Positions 55,979-64,000 of a stretch of DNA of 64,000 nucleotides are shown here, one piece after another. The position numbers were made by a program, and so were the translations under genes. This DNA comes from Geothrix fuzhouensis (GTDB taxonomy: Bacteria; Acidobacteriota; Holophagae; Holophagales; Holophagaceae), in assembly GCF_024609325.1 (NCBI RefSeq), contig NZ_JANHMQ010000001.1, forward strand, positions 682,001-746,000, read 5' to 3'. Every line of letters begins with the position of its first letter. The stretch's first letter is position 1. The notes under the pieces were generated by a model, which was given only the letters and a program-made list of their open reading frames with translations, searched no databases and was not told the DNA's origin.

Positions 55979-56651
55979 GCCTCCGCGCCCCTTCCTGGTC
56001 ATCCCGGCCGGGGGGCGGGGCTTGCGCATGGGCGGCGGGCTGCCCAAGCAGTTCCGAGACTGGGGAGGACGCCCCCTCCTCCAGGCCACGGTGGAGGCTT
56101 TTCTCGAGCCCGGCATGCCGCCCCTCGCCGGCATCGCCCTGGCCGTGCCGGAGTCCCATCTGGACCAGGTCCGCAGTTGGACCTTCGGGGTTCCCTGCAC
56201 CGTGGTCCCAGGAGGAGAAACCCGCCAAGCCTCCGTGTGGGCCGCCCTGTGCGCCCTACCTGACCAGCCGCTCGCCCCGGTCATGATCCACGATGCGGTT
56301 CGTCCCTTCCCCCCGGTCGCCCAGCTCTGGGAGGCACTGGAAGCCCTCAACCGGTATGACGGCGTGCTGCTGGGGGAGCCCTCCACGGACACCCTGAAGC
56401 GGGTGGATAGCCAAAGACGGGTGCTCCGAACCGAACCCAGGGAGGAATTCTTCAGGGCCCAGACCCCCCAGATCGCTCGCTTGGGCACTTGGCTCCATGC
56501 ATTCCGCGCGGCCGACGAGGCCGGCTTCACCGCCACCGACGATGTGGCCATGCTGGAACGTTTGGGACTGACTGTGAAACTGATCTCCAGTCCCAGTTCC
56601 AACCTGAAGCTCACCACCCCCGAGGACTGGGAGCGCACCCAGCCCCGCTGA
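55947..56651 (+). CDS. ispD: 2-C-methyl-D-erythritol 4-phosphate cytidylyltransferase
   Basis: 234-residue enzyme of the MEP isoprenoid pathway. FLVIPAGGRGLRMGGGLPKQF is the nucleotide-binding loop and VMIHDAVRPFPP the substrate site, followed by FRAQTPQI. GTG at 55947 overlaps the end of rlpA by 32 bases and is the only in-frame start that gives a normal N-terminus; no clear ribosome binding site is visible. ispF is not in the window. Confidence 0.9.
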   Translation: MSTLSLPESAEPPRPFLVIPAGGRGLRMGGGLPKQFRDWGGRPLLQATVEAFLEPGMPPLAGIALAVPESHLDQVRSWTFGVPCTVVPGGETRQASVWAALCALPDQPLAPVMIHDAVRPFPPVAQLWEALEALNRYDGVLLGEPSTDTLKRVDSQRRVLRTEPREEFFRAQTPQIARLGTWLHAFRAADEAGFTATDDVAMLERLGLTVKLISSPSSNLKLTTPEDWERTQPR

Positions 56652-56695
56652 CCACGCTGTGTGGTGACGAGACCTACACTCCCCCGTCATTTATC

Positions 56696-56726
56696 GCTAG
56701 CTAAATCATGGAATGATTTAGCTAGC
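56696..56726. promoter_or_regulatory. perfect 13-bp palindrome before lpxC
   Basis: GCTAGCTAAATCA (56696-56708) and its exact reverse complement (56714-56726) flank a five-base centre. CATAAT at 56726-56731 is a good -10 just beyond the right arm. The palindrome overlaps the expected -35/-10 of lpxC, 42 bases before its start codon, and could be an operator or a stem in the leader. The 8-mer CTAGCTAA also occurs at 4091-4098 between pepA and pabB. Confidence 0.7.
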
Positions 56727-56768
56727 ATAATGGCATAAAAGTGGCTTGTTCAACTGCGAGGACGAACC

Positions 56769-57689
56769 ATGCCCCGCAGCACCACGCCCCAAACCTTGAG
56801 CCGCGAGATCACCATCTCGGGCCATGGTCTGCATGGGAACCGTCCCTGCTCGGTGCGACTGGTGCCGGTGGTCGAGCCCACAGGAATCGTCTTCGTTCAT
56901 ACACCCACGGGTACCGAGATCCCCGCCAAGGCCAGCCTGGCTGGCGACCTGGTTCTGGCCACCACCCTGGTCAAGGATGGGGTCCGTCTTCAAACCATCG
57001 AACATCTGTTGTCCGCCCTCACCGGGCTGGAGATTGAGCACCTCCGCATCGAAGTGGATGCCGAGGAACTGCCCATCCTGGACGGCAGCGCTGCCCCCTG
57101 GGTGGATGCCATTCTCCAGGCGGGGACCCGGGCCCTCGCCGGCCGTCGCCGTTTCCTGAAGATCACCCGACCCATCGAAGTCCGGAACGGCGACCGCTGG
57201 ATTCGCGCCCTCCCTTACGATGGCCTGCGCCTGCGCTATGTCATTGATTTCCCCATCCCCGCCCTCGGCCGCCAGAGCCGCGAACTGACCCTCACCCCCG
57301 AAAAGTACCGTCGGGAGCTTGGGGCCGCCCGCACCTTCTGCCTGGCCCAGGAGATCGACATGATGCGCGCCCGCGGCTTGGCCCTGGGCGGCAGCCTGGA
57401 CAACGCCGTGGTCTTCGGCGCCGACGGCCCCCTGAACGAATCCTTGCGGTACGAAGACGAAGCGGTGCGCCACAAGATGCTGGACCTGGTGGGTGACCTG
57501 GCCCTGCTCGGCGCGCCCTTGCTTGGCCTCGTGGAGGCTCATGCCGCCGGTCACGCTCTGCATGTCGCCTTGGCCCAGGCCATTCTGGCGGATCCCAGCT
57601 GCTGGGAGTGGACCGAAGAAGCCGAGCCTGCCAACGTGCGCTTCTTCTTCCAGCCTGCCGAGCTCAGCATCGCCGCGCAACCAGCCTGA
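56769..57689 (+). CDS. lpxC: UDP-3-O-acyl-N-acetylglucosamine deacetylase
   Basis: 306-residue zinc amidase for the first committed step of lipid A. TIEHLLSALTGL carries the first zinc His, LPILDGSAAPW the substrate channel, and VRHKMLDLVGDLALLG the other zinc ligands and the general acid region. Length is normal. GAGGA lies six bases before the ATG. The perfect palindrome upstream suggests specific regulation. It shows that the organism makes lipid A. Confidence 0.95.
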   Translation: MPRSTTPQTLSREITISGHGLHGNRPCSVRLVPVVEPTGIVFVHTPTGTEIPAKASLAGDLVLATTLVKDGVRLQTIEHLLSALTGLEIEHLRIEVDAEELPILDGSAAPWVDAILQAGTRALAGRRRFLKITRPIEVRNGDRWIRALPYDGLRLRYVIDFPIPALGRQSRELTLTPEKYRRELGAARTFCLAQEIDMMRARGLALGGSLDNAVVFGADGPLNESLRYEDEAVRHKMLDLVGDLALLGAPLLGLVEAHAAGHALHVALAQAILADPSCWEWTEEAEPANVRFFFQPAELSIAAQPA

Positions 57690-57760
57690 CGCATCATCCA
57701 CAGGATTTTCGGTTGCGGCCAGTTGGCGAAAGCTGGCAGGCTGGTCCCTTCACCCTTGAG

Positions 57761-59098
57761 GTGCACAGGTGTTACTTCATCTCCAGCAATGACCTGACGA
57801 ACCGGGCGGACGTGCCCGGGTGGGTGGCCGCGCTGGCGCGGAATGGGGAGACGGAAGAGGACACGCGGAAGGCCGTCACGGCCATTCTGGCGGACGTGCG
57901 CCGGGACGGGCTGAAGGCCGTGCTGGACTGGACTTTGCGCTTGGACGGCGTGGCCCTCGATCCCGCCGCCCTGCGCATCCCCGAGGCGGCCCTCCAGACG
58001 GCTCGGGCGGACCTGGACCGCCGCCAGCCGAACCTCATGGCCGCCCTGCGGGAGATGATCGCCAACGTGCGCCGGTTCGCGGAAGGCCAGCGCGGCTGCC
58101 TACGCGACCTGGAGCTGCCCCTGCCCGGCGGCGGCACGGTGGGCGAACGCTGGTGCCCCCTGAAGACCGCGGGCGTCTACATTCCCGGCGGGCGCGCCTT
58201 CTATCCTTCCACCCTCGCCATGACCGTGATCCCCGCCCAGGTGGCCGGCGTGGGCCGCATCGTGGGCGTCACGCCTCCCAAGCCCCAGCCCACGTTGCCT
58301 GGGGCCTGGGGCGTGGATCCGCTGGTGCTGGCATGCGCGGCGGAACTGGGCCTCACCGAGCTGTACCCCTTCGGGGGTGCCCAGGCGCTGGCCTGGCTGG
58401 CCTACGGGGAACCTGCCGTGGATCTGGTGGCCGGCCCCGGCAACCGCTTCGTGGCCGAGGCCAAGCGCCAGCTCATCGGCACCTGTGGCATCGACGCCCT
58501 GGCGGGCCCCACGGAGCTGCTGGTCCTGGCCGACGGCACCGCGGATCCCGCCTGGCTCGCTGAGGACCTGCTGGCCCAGGCCGAGCACGATCCCGACGCC
58601 GCCGCCGTGCTGGTGAGCGCCGACCGTGCCCTCTTCAAGGCGGTGGAGGCCGAGCTCCAGACCCGTGTGGCCGCCTCGCCCCGCCGGGCGATCCTCGAGC
58701 AGAGCCTGGGCGCCCACGGGCGGCTGGTCTGCGCCGAGCGCGACCTGGCCATCGCCCTGGCCCAGGCCTGGGCGCCCGAGCACCTCGAGCTCTGCGTGGG
58801 CGATCCCGAGGCCTGGCTGCCCGCGCTGACCACCGCCGGAGCCGTCTTCATCGGCAGCGCCAGCGCCGAGGCCTTCGGCGACTACGGGGCCGGGCCCAAC
58901 CACGTGCTGCCCACGGGCCGCAGCGCCCGCTACACCAGCCCCCTGGGCGTGGCTACCTTCCTCAAGCGCCAGAGCCTGCTGCGACTCTCCGCCGCCGACG
59001 CCGCCGCCATGGCCCCCTGGGTCGAGAAGCTCGCCGAGGCCGAGGGTCTCACGCATCACGGGCGCAGCGCCGGCCTGCGCGGCCATCACCACCCCTAG
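57761..59098 (+). CDS. hisD: histidinol dehydrogenase
   Basis: 445 residues. It oxidises histidinol to histidine in two NAD-dependent steps with a zinc site. GVYIPGGRAFYPSTLAM, VDLVAGPGNRFVAEAKRQL, IDALAGPTELLVLAD and GPNHVLPTGRSARYTSPLGVATFLKR are diagnostic; the last holds the GPNHVLPTG zinc region. GTG at 57761 is the best start; no strong ribosome binding site exists and a non-standard start is possible. It is 71 bases after lpxC. Confidence 0.93.
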   Translation: MHRCYFISSNDLTNRADVPGWVAALARNGETEEDTRKAVTAILADVRRDGLKAVLDWTLRLDGVALDPAALRIPEAALQTARADLDRRQPNLMAALREMIANVRRFAEGQRGCLRDLELPLPGGGTVGERWCPLKTAGVYIPGGRAFYPSTLAMTVIPAQVAGVGRIVGVTPPKPQPTLPGAWGVDPLVLACAAELGLTELYPFGGAQALAWLAYGEPAVDLVAGPGNRFVAEAKRQLIGTCGIDALAGPTELLVLADGTADPAWLAEDLLAQAEHDPDAAAVLVSADRALFKAVEAELQTRVAASPRRAILEQSLGAHGRLVCAERDLAIALAQAWAPEHLELCVGDPEAWLPALTTAGAVFIGSASAEAFGDYGAGPNHVLPTGRSARYTSPLGVATFLKRQSLLRLSAADAAAMAPWVEKLAEAEGLTHHGRSAGLRGHHHP

Positions 59099-59180
59099 GG
59101 AGTGCCTCCTCGCCGAGCGCTCCATTCCGCTTCTTTCTCCCAGAAGCCTGGTTTCCTCTTACCCTCATCCCGAGTTGCCC

Positions 59181-60944
59181 ATGTCCTTCCTCCGACCCGA
59201 CCTCGCTGATCTGCCCGCCTACCGGCGGCCTCCCGAGCCGCCCACAGGCCTTCGCCTGCACATGAACGAGGCCGGGTCCGACTGGCCCGCGGCAGCCCGC
59301 GAGGCCCTGCTCGCGCGGCTCCACACTCTGCCCTTCAACCTCTACCCCGAGCGCCAGGAGGAGCTCACCGAGCGCCTGCGGAAGCGCGTGGGCGCGCCCG
59401 AGGGCGGCCTGCTGCTGGGACCCTCCAGCGGCGCCCTCCTGGACCTGGTGGCCATGGCGGGCCTCAGCTTCGGCGACACCGTGGCCATCCCGGATCCAGG
59501 CTTCAGCCTCTACCCCATGCTCGTGCGCCGCAATGGCGGCCAGGTGCGGAAGGTGCCCCAGGGCACGGGCTTTCCGCTGGAGCCCTGGTTCGAGGCCCTG
59601 GACTGCCGCCAGGTCTGGCTGACTCTGCCGAACAATCCCACCGGCGCCTGGGTGTCGCCGGAGGAGCTGGAGCCCCTGCTGGCCGCCGCCGCCGCGCGCC
59701 CCGTGCCCCCCCTGGTGGTGATGGACGAGGCCTACGCGGAATTCGCCCCAGCCACCCACCGCCTGGCCGTGGACCGCTACCCGAACGTGGTGCTGCTGCG
59801 GACCTTCAGCAAGGCGCTGGCCTCTGCCTCCTGGCGCCTGGGCTACCTCCTGGGCGATCCCGCTCTGGTGTCGAAGCTGGCCACCCTGCAGCTGCCCTAC
59901 TCCATCCCCGCCGCCAGCCTGGAGGCCCTGGACGTGGCCCTGGACTTCGCCCCGACCTTCGAGCCCGCCGTGCGGGCGTTGCCGGAACGGCGTGACCGCC
60001 TGGCGGCATCTCTGCCTTCCCACCGCGCCGCCCCCAGCGCCGGCAACTTCATCCATGTGACGCCGGATCCCTCGGACGCGCTGGAAACCGAAGGCATCAA
60101 GGTGCGCCGCCTGCCTGGCACCGGCGCCGCGCGGCTCACCATCGGCACGGAGGCGGACACCGGCCGCGTGGCTGCGACCCTGGGCGGCAAGCTGCCCGCC
60201 CCGGTGCCGCGCGCGACCCGGCGCCTGCTGGTCCTGGATATCGACGGCGTGCTCATCGATGCCGACCGCAGCTTCATGGAGGCCGTGGCCCGGGCGCTGG
60301 CGGAGTGCCGGCCTGCCCTGCCCTGGTCCGACGGCGCCTACCGCGCCTTCAAGCGCCTAGGCGGCTACAACAACGATTTCCGCCTCGCGGCTGGGGCCCT
60401 GGCCCTGGCGGAGGCTTATGGCGACGTGGACTTGCAGCCGGTGGTCGAAGGCGCCGAGGGTCGCAGCTTCGTCGAACTTGAAGCGCGCATTCAGGCCCTC
60501 GAGCCCTCGGCGCAGATCCTCGTGCAGAAGCACTACGCCGACACCATCCAACTCGAACGCCCCCTCACCACGCTGGCGGAACTCCAGGCCACGGGCTGGG
60601 AGCTGGCAGTGCTCACCGGACGGCCACCCGAAGAACTGGATCTGGCCTGGCGGGTGCTGGGCTTCCAGCTGCCCGCGGTCTGCGATGCCGCGGCCCACCT
60701 CCGCAAACCCGAGCCGGCCGGTCTGCTCCAGCTGGCGGACGCCTTCCGGGCGGAAGAGGTCGTCTTCGCGGGAGACACCATCGACGATGCCCGCTGCCTA
60801 CACGCCGCCACCGAACTGAAACCTGAAGTGGCCTGGCGCTTCGCGGCCTTGGGCCCAGACCGCGCCCGGTTTGCCGCACAAAAGGACATCCAGTTCGACA
60901 GCCTGCGTGACCTTCTGCCGATGCTCAATCAGGAGCTGCCATGA
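59181..60944 (+). CDS. hisC: histidinol-phosphate aminotransferase fused to HAD phosphatase
   Basis: 587 residues. Residues 1-340 are a fold-type I aminotransferase with LTLPNNPTG, VVMDEAYAEF, and the PLP lysine K211 in LRTFSKALASASWRLG. Residues 345-587 are a HAD hydrolase: LVLDIDGVLID (motif I, D353/D355), LAVLTGRP (T479), LRKPEP (K509), and FAGDTIDDARC (D532, D535, D536). The HAD part probably cleaves histidinol phosphate, the step otherwise lacking in this operon. ATG at 59181 is preferred to a TTG six bases earlier. It overlaps hisB. Confidence 0.9.
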   Translation: MSFLRPDLADLPAYRRPPEPPTGLRLHMNEAGSDWPAAAREALLARLHTLPFNLYPERQEELTERLRKRVGAPEGGLLLGPSSGALLDLVAMAGLSFGDTVAIPDPGFSLYPMLVRRNGGQVRKVPQGTGFPLEPWFEALDCRQVWLTLPNNPTGAWVSPEELEPLLAAAAARPVPPLVVMDEAYAEFAPATHRLAVDRYPNVVLLRTFSKALASASWRLGYLLGDPALVSKLATLQLPYSIPAASLEALDVALDFAPTFEPAVRALPERRDRLAASLPSHRAAPSAGNFIHVTPDPSDALETEGIKVRRLPGTGAARLTIGTEADTGRVAATLGGKLPAPVPRATRRLLVLDIDGVLIDADRSFMEAVARALAECRPALPWSDGAYRAFKRLGGYNNDFRLAAGALALAEAYGDVDLQPVVEGAEGRSFVELEARIQALEPSAQILVQKHYADTIQLERPLTTLAELQATGWELAVLTGRPPEELDLAWRVLGFQLPAVCDAAAHLRKPEPAGLLQLADAFRAEEVVFAGDTIDDARCLHAATELKPEVAWRFAALGPDRARFAAQKDIQFDSLRDLLPMLNQELP

Positions 60945-61525
60945 GAAAAGCCACCCTGCACCGCACCACCGCTGAAACGGACGTGAAGCTGAGCCTTCGG
61001 CTGGACGGCGGCGAGGCCCACATCCGGACCGGCCTGGGCTACTTCGACCACATGCTGATGCAGCTCGCGAAGCACGGCGGCTTCGGCCTAGAAATCGATG
61101 CCAAGGGCGACCTGCCCGTGGACAGCCACCACCTGGTGGAGGACGTGGGCCTCTGCCTGGGCGATGCGCTCAAGGAGGCCCTGGGTGACCGCGCCGGCAT
61201 CATCCGCTTCGCCCATGCCTACGTGCCCCTGGACGAGGCCCTGGCCCGGGTGGTGGTGGATCTGTCCGGCCGCCCCTGGTGCGAGTTCCACGCGGACCTG
61301 CCGCCGGTCATCCTCGGCGACGGCTTCCAGGTGGAGATGGTCCGGGAATTCTTCGTCGCCCTGGCCATGCGCGGCGGGCTGGCCATCCACGCGGATCTGG
61401 TGCGGGGCGTGAACACCCACCACAAGGTCGAAGCCCTCTTCAAGGCCCTGGCCCGCGCCCTGCGTCAAGCCGTACGGACCGAAGGCAGCGACGTGCCCTC
61501 CACCAAGGGGACCCTGTCCTCATGA
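60941..61525 (+). CDS. hisB: imidazoleglycerol-phosphate dehydratase
   Basis: 194-residue monofunctional dehydratase. GLGYFDHMLMQLAKHGGF and DSHHLVEDVGLCLGDAL are the manganese-binding motifs, and THHKVEALFKALARALR closes the fold. Unlike the E. coli enzyme it has no N-terminal phosphatase domain, which fits the HAD phosphatase being fused to HisC next door. It starts with a four-base overlap on both sides, so translation is coupled. Confidence 0.96.
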   Translation: MRKATLHRTTAETDVKLSLRLDGGEAHIRTGLGYFDHMLMQLAKHGGFGLEIDAKGDLPVDSHHLVEDVGLCLGDALKEALGDRAGIIRFAHAYVPLDEALARVVVDLSGRPWCEFHADLPPVILGDGFQVEMVREFFVALAMRGGLAIHADLVRGVNTHHKVEALFKALARALRQAVRTEGSDVPSTKGTLSS

Positions 61526-62157
61526 GCGCCATCACCCTCATCGACTATGACGCAGGCAATCTGGCCTCGCTGGAGGGTGCCCTGGAGCGCCTGAACCTGC
61601 CCTTCGTCCGCGCGGTGTCACCGGATCAGACGGCCAGTTCTGGCCCCATCGTGCTGCCGGGGGTAGGTCACTTCGAGGCCGCCCGGAGATCCTTGCTGGA
61701 GCGCGGCTGGTGGCAGCTCCTCCCCGAACTGGTGGCTGAGGGTCGACCCCTGCTGGGCATCTGCCTGGGCCTCCAGCTGCTGGCTGAAGGCAGCGAGGAA
61801 GCTCCTCGCACCTCGGGTCTCGGCTTGATCCCGGGCATCGTGCGGCGTCTGGGCCCTGGCGTGAAAGTCCCCCACATGGGCTGGAGCCAGGTGCGTCAGG
61901 CTTCTGCCCATCCTGCCCTGCCGGATCCCGACGGCGCCTGGCTCTACTTCGTCCACAGCTACGCCCTGGAACCCGCGGCCGAGACCGTCTACCTGGCTGA
62001 CCACGGCCGCCCCTTCGCGGCTGTCGAAGCCCGGGGAAAGGTCATGGGCTTCCAGCCCCATCCCGAGAAGTCGGGACCCACGGGCCTGCTGCTGCTGCAG
62101 TCCGCCTTGGCCTGGATGGGTGCCACAGCTTCCGTACCGGAGGCACCATGCAACTGA
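61522..62157 (+). CDS. hisH: imidazole glycerol phosphate synthase, glutaminase subunit
   Basis: 211 residues of class I glutamine amidotransferase. IVLPGVGHF precedes the nucleophile in LLGICLGLQLLAEGSE, and GFQPHPEKSG carries the His-x-Glu pair. It supplies ammonia to HisF. ATG at 61522 overlaps the hisB stop (ATGA); the frame reaching back to 61279 is spurious. It overlaps hisA by ten bases. Confidence 0.94.
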   Translation: MSAITLIDYDAGNLASLEGALERLNLPFVRAVSPDQTASSGPIVLPGVGHFEAARRSLLERGWWQLLPELVAEGRPLLGICLGLQLLAEGSEEAPRTSGLGLIPGIVRRLGPGVKVPHMGWSQVRQASAHPALPDPDGAWLYFVHSYALEPAAETVYLADHGRPFAAVEARGKVMGFQPHPEKSGPTGLLLLQSALAWMGATASVPEAPCN

Positions 62158-62861
62158 TTCCCAGCATGGACCTGCTCCAAGGCCGCCTGGTCCGCCTTCG
62201 CCACGGCGACCGGCACCAGGCCACCTTCTACGACTTCACTCCGGAGGGTTGGGTCGAGCGCTTGATCGCGGCCGGGGCCCGGCGCATCCACCTGGTGGAT
62301 CTGGACGGTGCCTTCGGCGGGCCCCGCCAGGGGACCTTCACCACCTTTCCTGTCCGCTTCCCCCAGGTGCGCTTCCAGCTGGGCGGCGGCCTGCGGGATC
62401 GCGCGGCCATCGAGGACGTGCTGGCCCTGGGCTTCGACGCGGTGGTGGGCACGCTGGCAGTGGAACAACCCACGGCCCTGCGGGGTCTCCCCGGCGACCG
62501 TATCGTGGCCGCCCTGGACCTCAAGGGCCAGAGCATCGTCACTCGCGGCTGGCAGTCCGCCAGCGCTTGCGCCTCCACGGACGTGTTCGAGGCTCTGCTC
62601 GCCCTGGGCTTCGACCGGGCGCTCGTCACCGACGTGAGCCGCGATGGCACGCTGGAAGGCCCTGGCCTGGAAGCCGCGGCCTGGGTGGCCCGGGAGGGGT
62701 TCCAGGTGCAGGCCTCCGGCGGGATGAAAGATCTTGCTGATCTTGTCCCGCTGGCGACGCTGCCTGGCGTGGTGGGCGCCATCAGCGGCAAGGCCCTCAT
62801 GGAGGGCTTCATCCCCCTGGACGATCCGCGCACCCGGATCGCCCTGACAGGGGGCGCCTGA
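62148..62861 (+). CDS. hisA: ProFAR isomerase HisA
   Basis: 237-residue TIM barrel that opens the ribose of ProFAR. IPSMDLLQGRLVRLRHGD holds the first catalytic Asp (MDLL for the usual IDL). GGGLRDRAAIED and VTDVSRDGTLEGP hold the second Asp and phosphate-binding strands. It ends in the same base that begins hisF. Confidence 0.95.
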   Translation: MQLIPSMDLLQGRLVRLRHGDRHQATFYDFTPEGWVERLIAAGARRIHLVDLDGAFGGPRQGTFTTFPVRFPQVRFQLGGGLRDRAAIEDVLALGFDAVVGTLAVEQPTALRGLPGDRIVAALDLKGQSIVTRGWQSASACASTDVFEALLALGFDRALVTDVSRDGTLEGPGLEAAAWVAREGFQVQASGGMKDLADLVPLATLPGVVGAISGKALMEGFIPLDDPRTRIALTGGA

Positions 62862-63613
62862 TGCCCGCCAAGCGCATCATCCCCTGTCTCGACGTGAAGA
62901 ACGGTCGCGTCGTGAAAGGCGTTCAGTTCAAGGAGCTCCGCGACCTGGGCCATCCCGTGGAACTGGCCCGGCGCTATGACTTGGAAGGCGCGGACGAATT
63001 GGTCTTCCTCGACATCGCCGCCTCCCTGGAGAACCGCGGCACGCGGGAAGCCTGGGTCCGCGACGTCGCCCGGGAGCTGAGCATCCCCTTCACCGTCGGC
63101 GGCGGCGTCTCCAGCGTGGAGGACGCCCGCAGCCTGCTGCGGGCCGGCGCCGACAAGGTGGCCGTGAACACCGCCGCCGCCTTGCGGCCGGATCTGGTCT
63201 GTGAGCTGGCGGACGCCTTCGGGCGCCAGTGCGTGGTGGCCGCCGTGGATGTGAAGCGGGATCCCGACCTGGGCTGGCGCGTCTACCTGAAGGGCGGCAC
63301 CGAACCCACGGACCGGGCGGCCGTGGACTGGCTCTGGGAGCTCAACGATCTCGGCGCGGGCGAGATCCTGCTCACTTCCATGGACCGTGACGGCACTGGC
63401 GACGGCTTCGACTTGCCGCTGCTGGACCTGGCCTCGGAGCTGCCCATCCCGCTCATCGCGTCCGGCGGCGCAGGTCTCGAGGTCCACTTCCTGGAGGCTC
63501 TGGAGCATGGCGCCGACGCCGTGCTGGCCGCCACGCTCTTCCACGAGGGCATCCTGCCCATTCCCCGCCTCAAGGCCTACCTGGCCCAGAACGACCTTTC
63601 CATACGGATCTGA
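62861..63613 (+). CDS. hisF: imidazole glycerol phosphate synthase, cyclase subunit
   Basis: 250-residue TIM barrel, paralog of HisA. RIIPCLDVKNGRVVKGVQF contains the catalytic Asp, GGGVSSVEDARSLL and LLTSMDRDGTGDGFDL the second Asp and phosphate strands. It pairs with HisH to make IGP and AICAR. Stop of hisA and start overlap by one base. Confidence 0.97.
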   Translation: MPAKRIIPCLDVKNGRVVKGVQFKELRDLGHPVELARRYDLEGADELVFLDIAASLENRGTREAWVRDVARELSIPFTVGGGVSSVEDARSLLRAGADKVAVNTAAALRPDLVCELADAFGRQCVVAAVDVKRDPDLGWRVYLKGGTEPTDRAAVDWLWELNDLGAGEILLTSMDRDGTGDGFDLPLLDLASELPIPLIASGGAGLEVHFLEALEHGADAVLAATLFHEGILPIPRLKAYLAQNDLSIRI

Positions 63614-63614
63614 C

Positions 63615-64000
63615 ATGGACCTCGCTACGTTGACATTTGATTCCGCCGGTCTCATCCCCGGCATCGTGCAGGATCGGGCCGGCGAGGTGCGCATGGTGGC
63701 CTGGCTCAACCGCGAGGCCCTTCAACGCACCCTCGACAGCGGCTTCGTCACCTTCTGGAGCCGCTCACGCGCCGCGATCTGGGTGAAGGGCGAGACCAGC
63801 GGGAACCGGCTCCGCCTCGTGCAGATCCGCCCCGATTGCGATGGGGACGCCCTGCTTATCGTGGCCGATCCCGAGGGCCCCAGCTGCCACCGCGGCACGG
63901 AGAGCTGCTTCGATTCCAGCCCGGAGGGCGGTCCCAACGCTGCCCCATGGCCCGCCACCCTGCCCTGGCTGAGTCGTCTGGAGGCCCTCCTGAGATCCCG
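63615..64000 (+). CDS. hisI: phosphoribosyl-AMP cyclohydrolase/phosphoribosyl-ATP pyrophosphatase, partial
   Basis: The visible 128 residues form the HisI cyclohydrolase domain, with MVAWLNREALQRTLDSGFVTFWSRSR, the Asp zinc and magnesium segment DCDGDALLIV and CHRGTESCF. The frame continues past the right edge of the window with LPWLSRLEALLRSR, which looks like the start of a HisE domain, so a bifunctional HisIE is likely. It begins after hisF by one base. The 3' end is not seen. Confidence 0.93.
   Translation, partial: MDLATLTFDSAGLIPGIVQDRAGEVRMVAWLNREALQRTLDSGFVTFWSRSRAAIWVKGETSGNRLRLVQIRPDCDGDALLIVADPEGPSCHRGTESCFDSSPEGGPNAAPWPATLPWLSRLEALLRS

Noticed and set aside
57690-57760. Histidine attenuator leader before hisD
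   Set aside because: Two adjacent CAT triplets are present in one frame, but no start codon or terminator/antiterminator pair could be assembled.

Overview
The window reads as chromosomal DNA of a GC-rich, Gram-negative bacterium. LpxC and a Kdo-kinase-like protein point to lipopolysaccharide. Bacillithiol genes (bshC, bshB) together with LPS genes, a large BNR/VPS10-type secreted protein, DUF4388 and prolyl oligopeptidases suggest Acidobacteriota, perhaps the Holophaga/Geothrix group. That placement is an inference from gene content, not from a marker tree. No transposase, integrase, prophage or CRISPR array is visible.

Layout. 1-5.4 kb: a [2Fe-2S] ferredoxin coupled to an alpha/beta hydrolase, a CsgG-like lipoprotein-type factor, an HU/IHF protein, pepA and pabB. 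5.4-12.4 kb: a leftward block with an HNH nuclease, rmuC, tsaE, nnr, purN, pta, a small conserved protein and an aldehyde dehydrogenase. 12.5-14.6 kb: a 61-residue basic protein, a MgtC/DUF4010 membrane protein and an unknown protein. 14.65-22.8 kb: a rightward, mostly overlapping operon bshC-bshB-tilS-ftsH-folP-glmM-ftsW. It joins thiol synthesis, tRNA modification, proteolysis, folate and cell-wall synthesis. 22.8-25.5 kb: a DUF2344-like protein, a Kdo-kinase-like protein and a cyclophilin.

25.6-32.5 kb: a molybdenum hydroxylase operon with two tandem IorA/IorB-type pairs, then xdhC and a mocA-like cytidylyltransferase. 32.4-36.6 kb: a redox island with an HxlR regulator, flavodoxin, thioredoxin, nitroreductase, aldo/keto reductase and a ferredoxin-metallo-beta-lactamase fusion. 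36.6-41.5 kb: hutU, the BNR protein and a YchJ-like protein.

42-45.2 kb holds the most interesting locus. A type III polyketide synthase overlaps a gene fusing a histidine-rich four-helix membrane domain to a UbiG-like O-methyltransferase, and a WrbA quinone reductase follows. Stacked palindromes precede it. It looks like a compact pathway for a phenolic or quinone lipid. 45.2-45.7 kb carries tRNA-Thr(CGT), a terminator, and tandem structured repeats containing T-loop-like motifs and compensatory base changes. 45.7-50.1 kb has two paralogous prolyl oligopeptidases, and 50.1-56.7 kb has PIN-PhoH, tyrS, a DUF4388-SPOR protein, rlpA and ispD.

56.7-64 kb: lpxC behind a perfect 13-bp palindrome, then a his operon hisD-hisC::HAD-hisB-hisH-hisA-hisF-hisIE (cut by the window end). 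The HAD phosphatase fused to HisC probably supplies the histidinol-phosphatase step, because the hisB here is dehydratase only.
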